DNA of 64,000 nt, taken from NCBI GenBank assembly GCA_035448825.1, contig DAOTJS010000005.1:1-64000 (forward strand), given 5' to 3'. A program made the position numbers and the translations under genes. Shown here piece by piece: positions 52,503 to 62,361 of the stretch (positions are counted from its first letter, which is position 1; the number at the start of each line of letters is the position of its first letter). The DNA is from JAGNGI01 sp035448825 (GTDB lineage Bacteria; Fidelibacterota; UBA2242). The notes beneath the pieces are model-generated. The model made no database searches, was not told the origin of the DNA, and saw only the letters and a list, made by a program, of their open reading frames with translations.

Positions 52503-53774
52503 TTACATTACATTTTCGGTTACATGTTTTATCCAGCCCCTCATTCTGCGAAGGGGACCGGCGGTTGTTTTATTTGAAGCCGAACCGCTAATCTGTTCGG
52601 CAATTGCATACTTAATTAATCCAATTGCGACGGAAAAGATTGGATCACTTAACTCCGTAACGTATTCTTGGAAACCACGTGGGGCTACCACTTTTGCTGG
52701 AGTATTGAAAATCATCTCGGCTAATTCATCCGTGCCTTTTAATAGAGCGCCGCCACCGGTTAGGACGACTGCTAAAGTATTAGTCAAAGAAATATCGGCT
52801 TTTTTAGCTTCGAGATATGCTTCACGCAAAATTTCTTCCATACGCGGTTCGATCCATTCGGCTAAATTAAAAAGAGAAATTTCCCGAGGTGACCGCCCTC
52901 CCAGACTATCCAATTTGAAAAATGCTTCTTTGTCGGTCAAAGAAACCTTGGCAAAACCATGCTCGCGTTTTATACTTTCGGCTTTTTCGAGGGGAACTCT
53001 CAGCATATAAGCAATATCATTGGTAACGCTATTAGCTCCCAGATTGACGACTCCGGTATGGTGAACGCCGTCATCGTAAAAAACGATTATGTCAATAACT
53101 CCACTGCCGATGTCCAGAAGCACACTGCCCATCGTTTTTTCACTCTCTTCCAGACAGGCATAGGCGGCCGCCAGAGAACTCAATACAAAGCCGTCAATTT
53201 CCAGATCGGCATTCTTGATACATTTACTTAAATTGGAGAGAACGGTGGTATTATAGGTGGTCAGATGTACCTTGGCATCCAGCCGTCGACCGCTGAGATT
53301 CAACGGATTTTTTACTCCCGGCTGTTCATCAATGATGTATTCCTGAGGAAGAACATGTAGAATCTGCCGATCTAACGGAAGCGGTACCGCCTTGGTATGT
53401 TCGATTACGCGCTCGATATCTTCGTTCTCAATTTCCCGGGCTTCGCCTAAGCCGGTGCGTGAATCGCGCGAGATTGCCATCATTCCACGTGTATTCAAAC
53501 TGCGGATATGATCGCCCGAAACTCCTACCAGGCAGGAATTAATCGAAAAACCAGCCATTTTTTCAGCTTCGCTAATGGCATTAACAATTGACTGGGTCGC
53601 ATTTTCGATATCAACAACCAAGCCTTTCTTAATTCCTTTAGAAGGACTGATACCGTACCCTTTAATAATAGGTTCGGTTGAATCGGGAGTAACTTCGGCA
53701 ATTACGGCGCAGACTTTAGATGAGCCAACGTCGAGACCGGTCAGGATTTGGTTTTTTAGTTTTAACATTTTCAT
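52503..53774 (-). CDS. ftsA: Cell division protein FtsA
   Basis: 423-aa actin-like ATPase tethering FtsZ to the membrane. ILTGLDVGSSKVCAVIAE (phosphate 1), LDIGSGVIDIIVF (phosphate 2) and VVLTGGGALLKGTDEL (adenosine) are present; the C-terminal GWIKHVTENVM is a short amphipathic membrane-binding helix. Start 53774 abuts the ftsQ stop; a Met two codons later is an alternative. Confidence 0.96.
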   Translation of the reverse strand: MKMLKLKNQILTGLDVGSSKVCAVIAEVTPDSTEPIIKGYGISPSKGIKKGLVVDIENATQSIVNAISEAEKMAGFSINSCLVGVSGDHIRSLNTRGMMAISRDSRTGLGEAREIENEDIERVIEHTKAVPLPLDRQILHVLPQEYIIDEQPGVKNPLNLSGRRLDAKVHLTTYNTTVLSNLSKCIKNADLEIDGFVLSSLAAAYACLEESEKTMGSVLLDIGSGVIDIIVFYDDGVHHTGVVNLGANSVTNDIAYMLRVPLEKAESIKREHGFAKVSLTDKEAFFKLDSLGGRSPREISLFNLAEWIEPRMEEILREAYLEAKKADISLTNTLAVVLTGGGALLKGTDELAEMIFNTPAKVVAPRGFQEYVTELSDPIFSVAIGLIKYAIAEQISGSASNKTTAGPLRRMRGWIKHVTENVM

Positions 53775-54587
53775 TTATGATTTTCGTTCTTTCGCTATGA
53801 TTTGTTTATCCCAGCGCAAATCTAAATATTGATAATCGGCGAAATTGCGCTTGGATTTAATTAATGTTTGAAAAGTCGCCAGAATATAAAGTTGCTTGAT
53901 TAAATCGCCGCGTCCGATATAAATCGGCGTTCCACCGTTGACGGTATAGATGATGAACTCGCCCTCTTTCCAGGCAAAGATTTCTGAAATTTCGGCGTAC
54001 AATGCGTCGGCTTTCAATGCAGCCGTCTGGATAAAATTCAAAGCCTTGACCATTTCGGGATTAGGTGCCGGCTGGCCAGGCCGACAACGCGCGGAATCTT
54101 TCTCGAAACCGGTAATGACCGGTAAGTTAGCTTTTATTTTCTCCTTGCGAAGCGGTAATATGATTCCCTGTTGATCAATTAGCCAGAGTGTACCCGTATT
54201 CAAATAACAAACCGGGATTCGTTCTTTGATCATTATTTTCACGCGATTCGGAAATTCGCGACTGACGACTGCCGCCTGAATATAAGGTTCCAGTTCGAGT
54301 CGGTTCTGGATTTGGCGAGTATCCAATTTTCGCAGGCTGGAGCCTGTCTTAAAGCCCGCGATTTTTATAATTTCTTCACTGGATAAAATTGAAACGCCGC
54401 TAACTTCGATTTTGTCGAGATTAAGGAAATGGGTGTATTCGCACCAGTCAATTGCCAGATATACTAGATAGCCGAATCCACCAAGCAATGCTATCCAAAG
54501 AAATAACCACATCCTTGTTCTGGGACGCTTGTCCTGTTCTTTCTGGCTGATTTTAGTCCCTTTTTCTACTGTCATTTCACTAATCAT
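53775..54587 (-). CDS. ftsQ: Cell division protein FtsQ
   Basis: 270 aa bitopic division protein. One N-terminal membrane helix (MWLFLWIALLGGFGYLVYLAI, in part; residues ~26-46) follows a charged tail, then a POTRA domain (LDKIEVSGVSILSSEEIIKIAGF) and the beta domain. Sequence is weakly conserved as always, and position before ftsA is decisive. Confidence 0.88.
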   Translation of the reverse strand: MISEMTVEKGTKISQKEQDKRPRTRMWLFLWIALLGGFGYLVYLAIDWCEYTHFLNLDKIEVSGVSILSSEEIIKIAGFKTGSSLRKLDTRQIQNRLELEPYIQAAVVSREFPNRVKIMIKERIPVCYLNTGTLWLIDQQGIILPLRKEKIKANLPVITGFEKDSARCRPGQPAPNPEMVKALNFIQTAALKADALYAEISEIFAWKEGEFIIYTVNGGTPIYIGRGDLIKQLYILATFQTLIKSKRNFADYQYLDLRWDKQIIAKERKS

Positions 54588-54896
54588 AAACTATTTGATC
54601 CAAAACCTGTCAGGGTTCCCGAGACTAATAGCAAAATTATCTGGCGTTGCATTATCTTCAGATCGAAATCTTTGCTCGTAGGATAACCGAATACGGAAAT
54701 TTTTCGGTGCTGAAGAGCCGGCGTTGTGATGTTTTGCCCCCCATATCTGCGGGAACCCTGGAAATTTTTTATCCAAAATGTTCTATCACAAAGTTTATCT
54801 ATGTCACGGTACTTTCTAATAAAAGAAGAGAAACTCTGAACACATAACCATCTTTGCGATTTATTTTTTAAGGTCATCAATTTCTGTTTCAATTTC
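54588..54896. other. 309-nt gap in the dcw cluster, between murC and ftsQ
   Basis: murB and/or ddl often occupy this place. Here there is only a 102-codon minus-strand frame (54584-54892) whose composition is unlike a real protein and whose end overlaps the ftsQ start by four bases. I do not call it as a gene. The central part is a 150-bp segment with inverted ends (see next entry). Confidence 0.6.
54611..54760. repeat. 150-bp element with 11-bp terminal inverted repeats
   Basis: cagggttcccg (54611-54621) and its perfect complement cgggaaccctg (54750-54760) bound a 128-bp interior with no similarity to the other repeats in the window. It could be a small MITE-like insertion or the remains of a gene with chance inverted ends. 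Confidence 0.5.
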
Positions 54897-56255
54897 TTAT
54901 TCCATTAATTTTGGTAGAATTTTATTGACATCACCGGCGCCCAGAGTGATAATCATATCGCCGGTGAGTTTTATCTTTTTTAGTAATGCCAGAGCTTCAG
55001 CGGGTGTGCTGGTAAGGTAAACGTTTTGCTCTCGGTCTTTGCGAATTTCATCATAAATCAAGCGAGAACTTACGCGTTTCAGAGGTGCTTCTCGTGCTGG
55101 ATAAATTTCTAGAAGAACAATGACGTCAGCAATTTGAAGCACCCGCGCAAAATCGGCATAAAAATCGCGAGTACGAGAAAATAAATGGGGTTGAAAAACG
55201 GCAACGATTCGTCTCGGCCAGCCTTGGCGAGCAGCGCTGAGGGTTGCCATAATTTCACTGGGATGATGGGCATAATCATCTACCAACATAAGATTATCGT
55301 CTTCTCGTAGAATCTCGAATCGCCTTTTAACGCCCCGAAAAGCTGCCAGACCTTCTTGAATAACTGAAAAGGGTACGTTTAGTAAAGAAGCAGTTGTGAT
55401 AGCCGCTAGTGCGTTTTTAATATTGTGCAAACCAGGAACATTTAACTGTATTGAGCCCATTAAATCTGAATTACGATAGACCTCGTAGGTACTCGAATTA
55501 CCTATAACACGGATATTACGAGCTTGAAATTCTCCGGTATAAAGACCATAAGTCGTATAAGGACGCTCGAGCCGTTTCAGGAAGTCGGGTATTTCTTTTT
55601 CGTCCGAACAGGCGATGACTCGACCGCTGTCCGGTATCTTAGCGGTAAATTCATAAAAAGCATTCTTAATTTGTGTGAGGTTTTCATAGCAATCCAGATG
55701 TTCACTCTCGATATTCGTGATAATGGCATAAGTCGGAGATAATTGCAGGAAACTGCGATCAAATTCATCGGCTTCGGCAATCCCTATCTCACCGTGGCCG
55801 ATTTGAATCGGACTACCGCTATTTTTCAAAATACCGCCACTTAGAATGAGCGGGTCCATTCCTGCCTTAGTCAAAACCTGTCCGATCATCGCCGTAGTAG
55901 TAGTTTTCCCGTGAGTACCACTGACGGCAATCCGAAGGGACTTGGTGGCGAAAATTTGGCCGAGCAATTCGGCTCGTCGCAGAGTTGGGATGTGACATTC
56001 GGTTGCTACCATTCTTTCCGGATTGTCGGGTTTAACCGCCGAAGAATATACTAGGTAGTCGCAATCACCCACGTTTTCGCGGCGATGTCCATATTTGATT
56101 TTGGCCCCCTGTTTTTCCAACCGTTCCGTATTTTCTGAAGGCGCCAGATCAGAACCGGTAACGATTTGACCATTGTATAATAAATATTCAGCCAAGCCGC
56201 ACATACCGATGCCGCCGATTCCAACGAAGTGATATTTTTTGACTTCAGAGTGCAT
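54897..56255 (-). CDS. murC: UDP-N-acetylmuramate--L-alanine ligase
   Basis: 452-aa Mur ligase adding L-Ala to UDP-MurNAc. HFVGIGGIGMCGLAEYLL at the N-terminus, ATP loop VSGTHGKTTTTAMIG, EADEFDRSFL and the C-terminal DDYAHHPSEIMATL are diagnostic for MurC. Its start overlaps the murG end by 11 nt. Confidence 0.97.
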   Translation of the reverse strand: MHSEVKKYHFVGIGGIGMCGLAEYLLYNGQIVTGSDLAPSENTERLEKQGAKIKYGHRRENVGDCDYLVYSSAVKPDNPERMVATECHIPTLRRAELLGQIFATKSLRIAVSGTHGKTTTTAMIGQVLTKAGMDPLILSGGILKNSGSPIQIGHGEIGIAEADEFDRSFLQLSPTYAIITNIESEHLDCYENLTQIKNAFYEFTAKIPDSGRVIACSDEKEIPDFLKRLERPYTTYGLYTGEFQARNIRVIGNSSTYEVYRNSDLMGSIQLNVPGLHNIKNALAAITTASLLNVPFSVIQEGLAAFRGVKRRFEILREDDNLMLVDDYAHHPSEIMATLSAARQGWPRRIVAVFQPHLFSRTRDFYADFARVLQIADVIVLLEIYPAREAPLKRVSSRLIYDEIRKDREQNVYLTSTPAEALALLKKIKLTGDMIITLGAGDVNKILPKLME

Positions 56256-57384
56256 TTATTTCGATAGAACTTAAAATATCATCAATGATTAATTTTGCCG
56301 AATCCGGTTTGGCTAATGCTTGGGCATTGGCCGACATTGCTTGAAGACGTGACTCATCTTTCAGCAAGGCGATCAGTTCTTTCGCTAAACGGTCGTTAGT
56401 CAATTCTTTCTGGAGTATCAGAATGGAAGCGCCACGCTGTTCCATATTGCGGGCGTTGATTTCCTGATGATTTCCGGCCGCGGTTGGTAAAGGAACGAGA
56501 ATGGAAGGTTTCCCATAAAGACAAAGTTCCGCCAGCGATAGAGCGCCCGCCCGACTAATGACTACATCGGCGGCACAATAGGCGATCCCCATTTCATGAA
56601 TGAAAGGCGTGACGTGCACCCAGGGATTATCACTAAAAATATTATCAATTGTTTTAAAATCGCGTTGACCAGTTTGCCAGATGAATTGACATTTGACGGC
56701 TTCTAAAACTGTATTAATATTCTCGACCCAATAAGAATTAATGGCCTGTGAGCCTTGACTGCCTCCGAAAATAAAAACGGTTTTGCGATCGGGTTCCAAT
56801 TCAAAAAAATAAATCGCCTGTTCTCGCGGAACAATTTGCAGGGAACGCCGGAGAGGAGTGCCGAGATAGACGGCGTTTTCCAGATAGGTTTGTGACTCTT
56901 CAAAAGAAGTATAAAGACGCTTAGCTTTTTTTGCCAACATTTTAGTCGTAGCGCCTGGGATGACATTCTGCTCGTGGAGAAAAATCGGGATTTTCAACAT
57001 TGCGGCAATTCGGAGCGGTGGTCCAGCCGTGTAACCGCCAGTTCCAATGGCAATGTCGGGATCGAAATTTTTTATAATGAAAAATGATTGAATCAGACTA
57101 ACGATCAATCTGATGGGGAATAATAAATTGACCAGAATATCGTTCAGAGTCCAACCACGTTGCCAGCCGCGAATCCAGATTTTATGAAATTCAAAACCGA
57201 GACTTGGAACTATCTGGGATTCCAGGCCGCGCCGCGTTCCAATAAAAATGATTTCGAGACCGTCAATTTGAGATTTACGCATCTGGAGTTCTTCCGCCAG
57301 AGCGATCGCCGGAAAAAGATGGCCACCGGTACCACCGCCGGTTATTAATACTTTTAAACTTCGGGATTCGGTTTTCTTAGTCAT
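56245..57384 (-). CDS. murG: UDP-GlcNAc--undecaprenyl-PP-MurNAc-pentapeptide transferase
   Basis: 379-aa GT28 enzyme forming lipid II on the inner face of the membrane. LITGGGTGGHLFPAIALAEEL and FIFGGSQGSQAINSYW, then RAGALSLAELCLYGKPSILVPLP (in part) are the substrate-binding blocks. Overlaps ftsW by 8 nt. Confidence 0.97.
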   Translation of the reverse strand: MTKKTESRSLKVLITGGGTGGHLFPAIALAEELQMRKSQIDGLEIIFIGTRRGLESQIVPSLGFEFHKIWIRGWQRGWTLNDILVNLLFPIRLIVSLIQSFFIIKNFDPDIAIGTGGYTAGPPLRIAAMLKIPIFLHEQNVIPGATTKMLAKKAKRLYTSFEESQTYLENAVYLGTPLRRSLQIVPREQAIYFFELEPDRKTVFIFGGSQGSQAINSYWVENINTVLEAVKCQFIWQTGQRDFKTIDNIFSDNPWVHVTPFIHEMGIAYCAADVVISRAGALSLAELCLYGKPSILVPLPTAAGNHQEINARNMEQRGASILILQKELTNDRLAKELIALLKDESRLQAMSANAQALAKPDSAKLIIDDILSSIEINAL

Positions 57385-58519
57385 TGAACCTCACCAACGA
57401 ATTTGTTTTTTCTTTCGGGACCGCATAACGCGAAATGTTCAGAATGATCCCAACACAGGCAAAATTGAATAACATCGAAGAACCGCCGTAACTGATAAAG
57501 GGCAGAGGCAAACCGGTTACCGGTAAAAGCCCACAGGTTACACCTACATTGACAATTACATAAATGAACAAACAACTCGATAACCCGATGCCCAGCAAAT
57601 TACCGAAAATATCCGGCGCCCGCAGAGCAATTTTAATTCCCCTGATAAACAGGTAAAGGTAAAGCGATAGTAAAATCACTGCCCCAATAAAACCAAGCTC
57701 CTCACCAACCACCGAGAAAATAAAATCGGTATGCATATCAGGTAAGAACAAATTTTTCTCGATACTACCACCCAGACCGCGACCGAAAAAACCACCGTTA
57801 CCCAGCGTGATCATTGATTGATGAATTTGGTAACCGGCGCCCTGTAAATCCTTTTCCGGTTCCAGAAAAGTCAGGATGCGTCGTAATTTATACGGTGAAC
57901 GCAAAATCGTAACTACCGACAGCAATGCAAATCCACCGATGAAGGGTAGAAAATGAAGCAATTTAGTGCCACCGATAAACAGGACAATTAGACCGAAAAC
58001 AGTAAAAACAGCGGCCGTGCTGTAATTCGGCTCAACCATAATCAAGGCTACCATAATTAACATAATGGCAACCGGCGGTATAAAACCGCGCTTGAAATCA
58101 TCCAGATGCCTTTCGTGTCGTTCAATAAAGGACGAGAGATAGATAATTAACGCCAATTTGGCAAACTCCGAAGGCTGAAAATTAAAGCCGCCAATCGGAA
58201 ACCAACGCGCAGTCGCTTGACCAGGATGCAATTTGTGATAAACCAGAGTCGCAATCAGCGAAATGATGCCGGCCAGGACAATCCAGAACGCACATTTTTT
58301 AAAAATTTGATAATTGATAAAGGTACAAATAAGACCAACAACCATACCCAGCACAATCCGAATAAACTGTCCACGAACATAAAAAGACGGATCGTCGAAA
58401 CGGGCTTCACCCAGCGAAGAACTGGCGCTGTATTGCATAACTAAACCAAACCCTAACAGAATAAAAAAGGCGATCAAGTATTTTTGGTCAACTTTTCCTT
58501 TTTTAAAAGCCACATTCAT
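57377..58519 (-). CDS. ftsW: Lipid II polymerase FtsW (SEDS)
   Basis: 380 aa, ~10 membrane helices. LMQYSASSS at the N-terminus, RWFPIGGFNFQPSEFAKLAL, VVGEELGFIGAVILL and GLPLPFISYGGSSML are SEDS-family blocks with the conserved Glu/Asp loop. Cluster position makes FtsW (division) more likely than RodA. The start overlaps the murD stop by 4 nt. Confidence 0.95.
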   Translation of the reverse strand: MNVAFKKGKVDQKYLIAFFILLGFGLVMQYSASSSLGEARFDDPSFYVRGQFIRIVLGMVVGLICTFINYQIFKKCAFWIVLAGIISLIATLVYHKLHPGQATARWFPIGGFNFQPSEFAKLALIIYLSSFIERHERHLDDFKRGFIPPVAIMLIMVALIMVEPNYSTAAVFTVFGLIVLFIGGTKLLHFLPFIGGFALLSVVTILRSPYKLRRILTFLEPEKDLQGAGYQIHQSMITLGNGGFFGRGLGGSIEKNLFLPDMHTDFIFSVVGEELGFIGAVILLSLYLYLFIRGIKIALRAPDIFGNLLGIGLSSCLFIYVIVNVGVTCGLLPVTGLPLPFISYGGSSMLFNFACVGIILNISRYAVPKEKTNSLVRFND

Positions 58520-59910
58520 ACTTTGGAGTCCTTTTGCAAATTCATCACGATTTCCTTAAAAACTCGACCACGATGTTCATAATCGTTAAACATATCAAAA
58601 CTGGCACAAGCCGGGGAGAGCAAAACTATATCACCCGGCACAGCCAGACTGCGGGCAATTTCCACAGCTTTCGGCATTGAATATCCGGCGTCGTACACCT
58701 CGACGATGCCGCTCAACGACTGGCGAATTTTATCAGCGGCTTTGCCAATTAAAACGGCGGCTTTGACATGTTCTTTAATTTGCGGGATGAGTAGCGTGAA
58801 ATCGGAGTCTTTATCTTTTCCACCCAGAATGACAATCACCGGGCGATTGAAACTTTTCAGGGCATAATTGACCGAATCAACATTAGTGGCTTTGGAATCA
58901 TTGTAGTAGTCAACGCCGTCTATCGTTGTCACAAATTCCAAACGATGTTCGATGCTTTTGAAATTATATATTGCATTTTGTAAATGCGCGATTGGGATCT
59001 GATACAATCGCCCGGCCGTCAAGGCAGCGGTCAAATTATAAAGATTATGTTCACCGAGTAGAGCCACTCGTGCTCGTTCGATAAATTGATCTTCTTCGGT
59101 AAAGTAAATTTTCTCGGCGTCCGAGGTAATTAATTTCCGGGAAGTGGAATGTAATCCAGCAGGAACCAAACGACATCGCGACGGCAAATTAGCCTTTAGC
59201 AATTCATCATCGTCATTGTAAATGTAATAGTCGTCTTCGGTCTGGTTCAGCGTTATGCGCAATTTGGCGGCTAAATAAAGCTCCATACGGTGGTCGTAGC
59301 GATCCAGATGATCGGGTGTTATGTTCAGGATTATCGAAACCTTAGGCCGGAAATGAACAATTCGTTCTAATTGAAAACTACTCAGTTCCAGAATGAAAAT
59401 TTTCTGGGGATGAGCGGAATTTTCAGCTTCGACGATTAAATGACTAAAAGCCGTTCCGATGTTGCCGCCGCAGTACGGCTCGTATTGACTACCTTTAAAA
59501 ATCTCGTAAAGAAGGGTAGTGGTGGTAGTTTTGCCATTTGAACCGGTGACGGCGATGATATTATCCGTCGGACAGAACCAGTAAGCCATTTCCACTTCTG
59601 CTACAATCGGTATTGAACGTCTAGTAGCTTCAACGACGATCGGAGCGTCATTGGGAATCCCCGGACTAAGAACAATCAGGTCGGAATCGAAAATTTTCGA
59701 GGTATGGCCGCCAGTCTCCAATTGAACGTTGTTTTGCTTTAATTCTAAGCGTTGTTCTGGAGCGATTTCCAGATTCGCGGCATCTGATAAAAGAACCTCA
59801 GCTCCCCGTCGAGCGGCTAATATCGCGGCCGCAATTCCACTGCGTTTAGCGCCCAGAACGGCGACTTTTAAATTTTTTAGATTAGTTGGTTTGGTTTTTA
59901 AATCTATCAT
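58516..59910 (-). CDS. murD: UDP-N-acetylmuramoylalanine--D-glutamate ligase
   Basis: 464-aa ligase adding D-Glu. AVLGAKRSGIAAAILAARRG (UDP-binding), ATP loop AVTGSNGKTTTTTLLYE, NITPDHLDRY and DYYNDSKATNVDSV are present. Overlaps mraY by 4 nt. Confidence 0.96.
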   Translation of the reverse strand: MIDLKTKPTNLKNLKVAVLGAKRSGIAAAILAARRGAEVLLSDAANLEIAPEQRLELKQNNVQLETGGHTSKIFDSDLIVLSPGIPNDAPIVVEATRRSIPIVAEVEMAYWFCPTDNIIAVTGSNGKTTTTTLLYEIFKGSQYEPYCGGNIGTAFSHLIVEAENSAHPQKIFILELSSFQLERIVHFRPKVSIILNITPDHLDRYDHRMELYLAAKLRITLNQTEDDYYIYNDDDELLKANLPSRCRLVPAGLHSTSRKLITSDAEKIYFTEEDQFIERARVALLGEHNLYNLTAALTAGRLYQIPIAHLQNAIYNFKSIEHRLEFVTTIDGVDYYNDSKATNVDSVNYALKSFNRPVIVILGGKDKDSDFTLLIPQIKEHVKAAVLIGKAADKIRQSLSGIVEVYDAGYSMPKAVEIARSLAVPGDIVLLSPACASFDMFNDYEHRGRVFKEIVMNLQKDSKV

Positions 59911-61010
59911 AGGATTTTAAAAGTACTTAGACTAAACAAAGCCAATAAAATGCCGACTATCCAGAAACGGATTACAATTTTACTTTCCGGTAAGCCCAGC
60001 ATTTCGAAATGATGGTGGAGCGGAGCCATCTTGAAGACCCGTTGACCGACGCCAGTGCGCCTTTTTGTCCATTTAAAGTAAACTACTTGGATTATGACCG
60101 AGAGGGCCTCGGCAATGAACAAAGCCCCTAGGAAAATGAACAATATTTCCTTTTTCAGTAAAATCGCCAGAGTGGCAAGGGCACTGCCCATTGATAGGGA
60201 ACCAGTATCGCCCATAAAAACTTCCGCCGGTTTGGCATTGAACCACAAGAAACCGAGAAATGCTCCGGCGGCAGCCATACAGAATATTGATAATTCACCG
60301 CTTCCCGGCAAGTAAATCGTATTCAAATAACTACTGAAATCAACTCGCCCGGTTATGTAAGCAACGACTGCCAGTGTCAGCGCGACAATTCCCATTAGTC
60401 CGGCGGCCAGTCCATCCAGCCCGTCGGTCAGATTGACAGCATTGGATATTCCGGTGATGAAAAAAATAATGAATGGGATATAAAACCACCCAAAATCGAG
60501 ATAATTGTTTTTCAAAAATGGAACTGAAGTGATCGAGTTAATATTAGCAAATTCTGGCGAGAAGTAGAGATAACAACCAATCAATACACCCAGAGCGATT
60601 TGTCCTAACAGTTTATAACGCGCAATCAGCCCTTTTTTCTTTTTCTTAACTACTTTTAAATAATCGTCGAGGAAACCGAATATGCCCATCCAGACCGTGC
60701 TTAGTAAAATTAGATTGATATAAGTGTTGGTAAGATTAGCCCACAAAAGCACCGGCACGATTACCGAAAATAAAATGATGATTCCGCCCATAGTTGGGGT
60801 GCCTTTTTTCTCCAAATGGGTTTGCGGACCATCTTCCCGAATCAATTCGCCGATCTGATATTTTTTTAGTTTTTTAATAATGTACGGCCCAATGATAAAA
60901 CTTATCAGTAAGGCCGTAATAGCCGCCATAGCCGCCCGAAAAGTGATGTACTGAAATAGATTGAATCCCGTGAAGTACTTTTTTAACGGATAAAGGAGAT
61001 GGTAAAACAT
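59907..61010 (-). CDS. mraY: Phospho-MurNAc-pentapeptide transferase
   Basis: 367-aa polytopic enzyme making lipid I. KKGTPTMGGIIILFSV, GFLDDYLKVVKKKKKGL (Asp pair), AVNLTDGLDGLAAGLM and EVFMGDTGSLSMGSALA, with MAPLHHHFEMLG near the C-terminus, are the five classic cytoplasmic motifs. One base separates it from murF. Confidence 0.97.
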   Translation of the reverse strand: MFYHLLYPLKKYFTGFNLFQYITFRAAMAAITALLISFIIGPYIIKKLKKYQIGELIREDGPQTHLEKKGTPTMGGIIILFSVIVPVLLWANLTNTYINLILLSTVWMGIFGFLDDYLKVVKKKKKGLIARYKLLGQIALGVLIGCYLYFSPEFANINSITSVPFLKNNYLDFGWFYIPFIIFFITGISNAVNLTDGLDGLAAGLMGIVALTLAVVAYITGRVDFSSYLNTIYLPGSGELSIFCMAAAGAFLGFLWFNAKPAEVFMGDTGSLSMGSALATLAILLKKEILFIFLGALFIAEALSVIIQVVYFKWTKRRTGVGQRVFKMAPLHHHFEMLGLPESKIVIRFWIVGILLALFSLSTFKIL

Positions 61011-61011
61011 A

Positions 61012-62361
61012 TTATTGCTTCAGTCCTTCGATAATTTCTTCCATACAACTGCCACGTGAGCCTTTTACGAGCAGAGTATCGCCTTCTTTAAGGTCGGATT
61101 TCAGTGCAGCTAATAAATCCGTTTTGGTTTGAAAATGATATACGGTTTTTAAGCCGGCCTGAGCAGCAGCTTCAGTGGCATAAGCTATCAGCGTTCCAAC
61201 GCCATAAAATTGGTCAATGCCAGCCTGGGCGACCGCCTGTCCAACTCGTCTATGCCCTTGAGAGGAATATTGACCTAATTCGAGCATATCACCCATTACG
61301 AAAATGCGCCGTCCGCTAGTTTTAATCCGTCCGAAAGTTTCCAAGGCGGCAACGGTCGAATCGGGATTGGCATTGTAAACATCATTGATAACCTGATAGG
61401 GGCCAACTTTAATCTGCACAAAACGTTGATTAATCGGTTGAAATGATTCAAGAACTTCAATAATTGCTTTTTCATCTACGTTATAAGATAAACCGACTGC
61501 GACCGCTGCCAGCGCATTTAAAGCGGCAATTTTACCGGGAATTGACAGATGAATGTCGAACCTGGAATTGATGTTTAAGGTCGCTTGACCTTCATCATTG
61601 TAGTCTAAGATTTTGCCGCGGAAATCAACGTCTTTATTTTCGAAACCGTATTTGATTTTACGTCCGGCTACCGGCATTTTAATAATTAGAGGGTCGTCAG
61701 CATTGACAAAAGCGATTCCATTTTCCGGCAAAGCGGCGAATAGTTCCGATTTAGCCCGTGCCACGCCTTCGATATTTCCGAAAAATTCAATATGCCCCCA
61801 ACCGACATTGGTGATTAAACCGGCGTTCGGATGGGCAATTTCACATAATCGGGTAATTTCACCAAAATGATTCGTTCCCATTTCGAGCAGACTGAATTGG
61901 TGCTCGGGTCTTAAATTCAACAAAGTAAGCGGTAAACCGAGTTGGTTATTGAAATTACCAGAAGTTGTATGCAGGATATAAGCAGTTTTTATAATTGCAG
62001 CGCACATCGCGCGAGTGGTCGTTTTTCCGTTAGTTCCGGTAATCGCCAATACCGGAATGGAGAATGATAGTCGCCATTTTTCGGCTAATTTCTGGAGGGC
62101 TTTTTCGGGGTCGGGTACGATCCAGAGGGGAGCAGAAATCGGATTTTTCGCCGCCCAATCTTCCGCTACCACGCACAAAGCGGCGCCTTTCTGTAAAGCA
62201 TCCTGAACATAATTATGACCATCAGAACTCTCACCTTTTAAAGCGAAGAAAGCCGCGCCAGATTGAAGTTTACGGCTGTCAATTTCGGCGCCATTGATTG
62301 CCCCTTCGAAATTTACTATTTGTCCAAGACCGAGTGACCGAATGAAATCGGCTTTAATCAT
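61012..62361 (-). CDS. murF: UDP-MurNAc-tripeptide--D-Ala-D-Ala ligase
   Basis: About 449 aa. ATG 62361 (MIKADFIRSLGLGQIV) is preferred, overlapping murE by 8 nt; the open frame extends to 62484 but that part lies inside murE and is not MurF-like. GAEIDSRKLQSGAAFFALKG, ATP loop AITGTNGKTTTRAMC, LLEMGTNHFGEI and INDVYNANPDSTVAAL identify MurF, which completes the pentapeptide. Confidence 0.95.
   Translation of the reverse strand: MIKADFIRSLGLGQIVNFEGAINGAEIDSRKLQSGAAFFALKGESSDGHNYVQDALQKGAALCVVAEDWAAKNPISAPLWIVPDPEKALQKLAEKWRLSFSIPVLAITGTNGKTTTRAMCAAIIKTAYILHTTSGNFNNQLGLPLTLLNLRPEHQFSLLEMGTNHFGEITRLCEIAHPNAGLITNVGWGHIEFFGNIEGVARAKSELFAALPENGIAFVNADDPLIIKMPVAGRKIKYGFENKDVDFRGKILDYNDEGQATLNINSRFDIHLSIPGKIAALNALAAVAVGLSYNVDEKAIIEVLESFQPINQRFVQIKVGPYQVINDVYNANPDSTVAALETFGRIKTSGRRIFVMGDMLELGQYSSQGHRRVGQAVAQAGIDQFYGVGTLIAYATEAAAQAGLKTVYHFQTKTDLLAALKSDLKEGDTLLVKGSRGSCMEEIIEGLKQ

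Noticed and set aside
54584..54892. 102-codon minus-strand frame between murC and ftsQ
   Set aside because: Odd composition, no recognisable family, and most of it lies over a 150-bp inverted-end element; kept only as a possibility in the findings.
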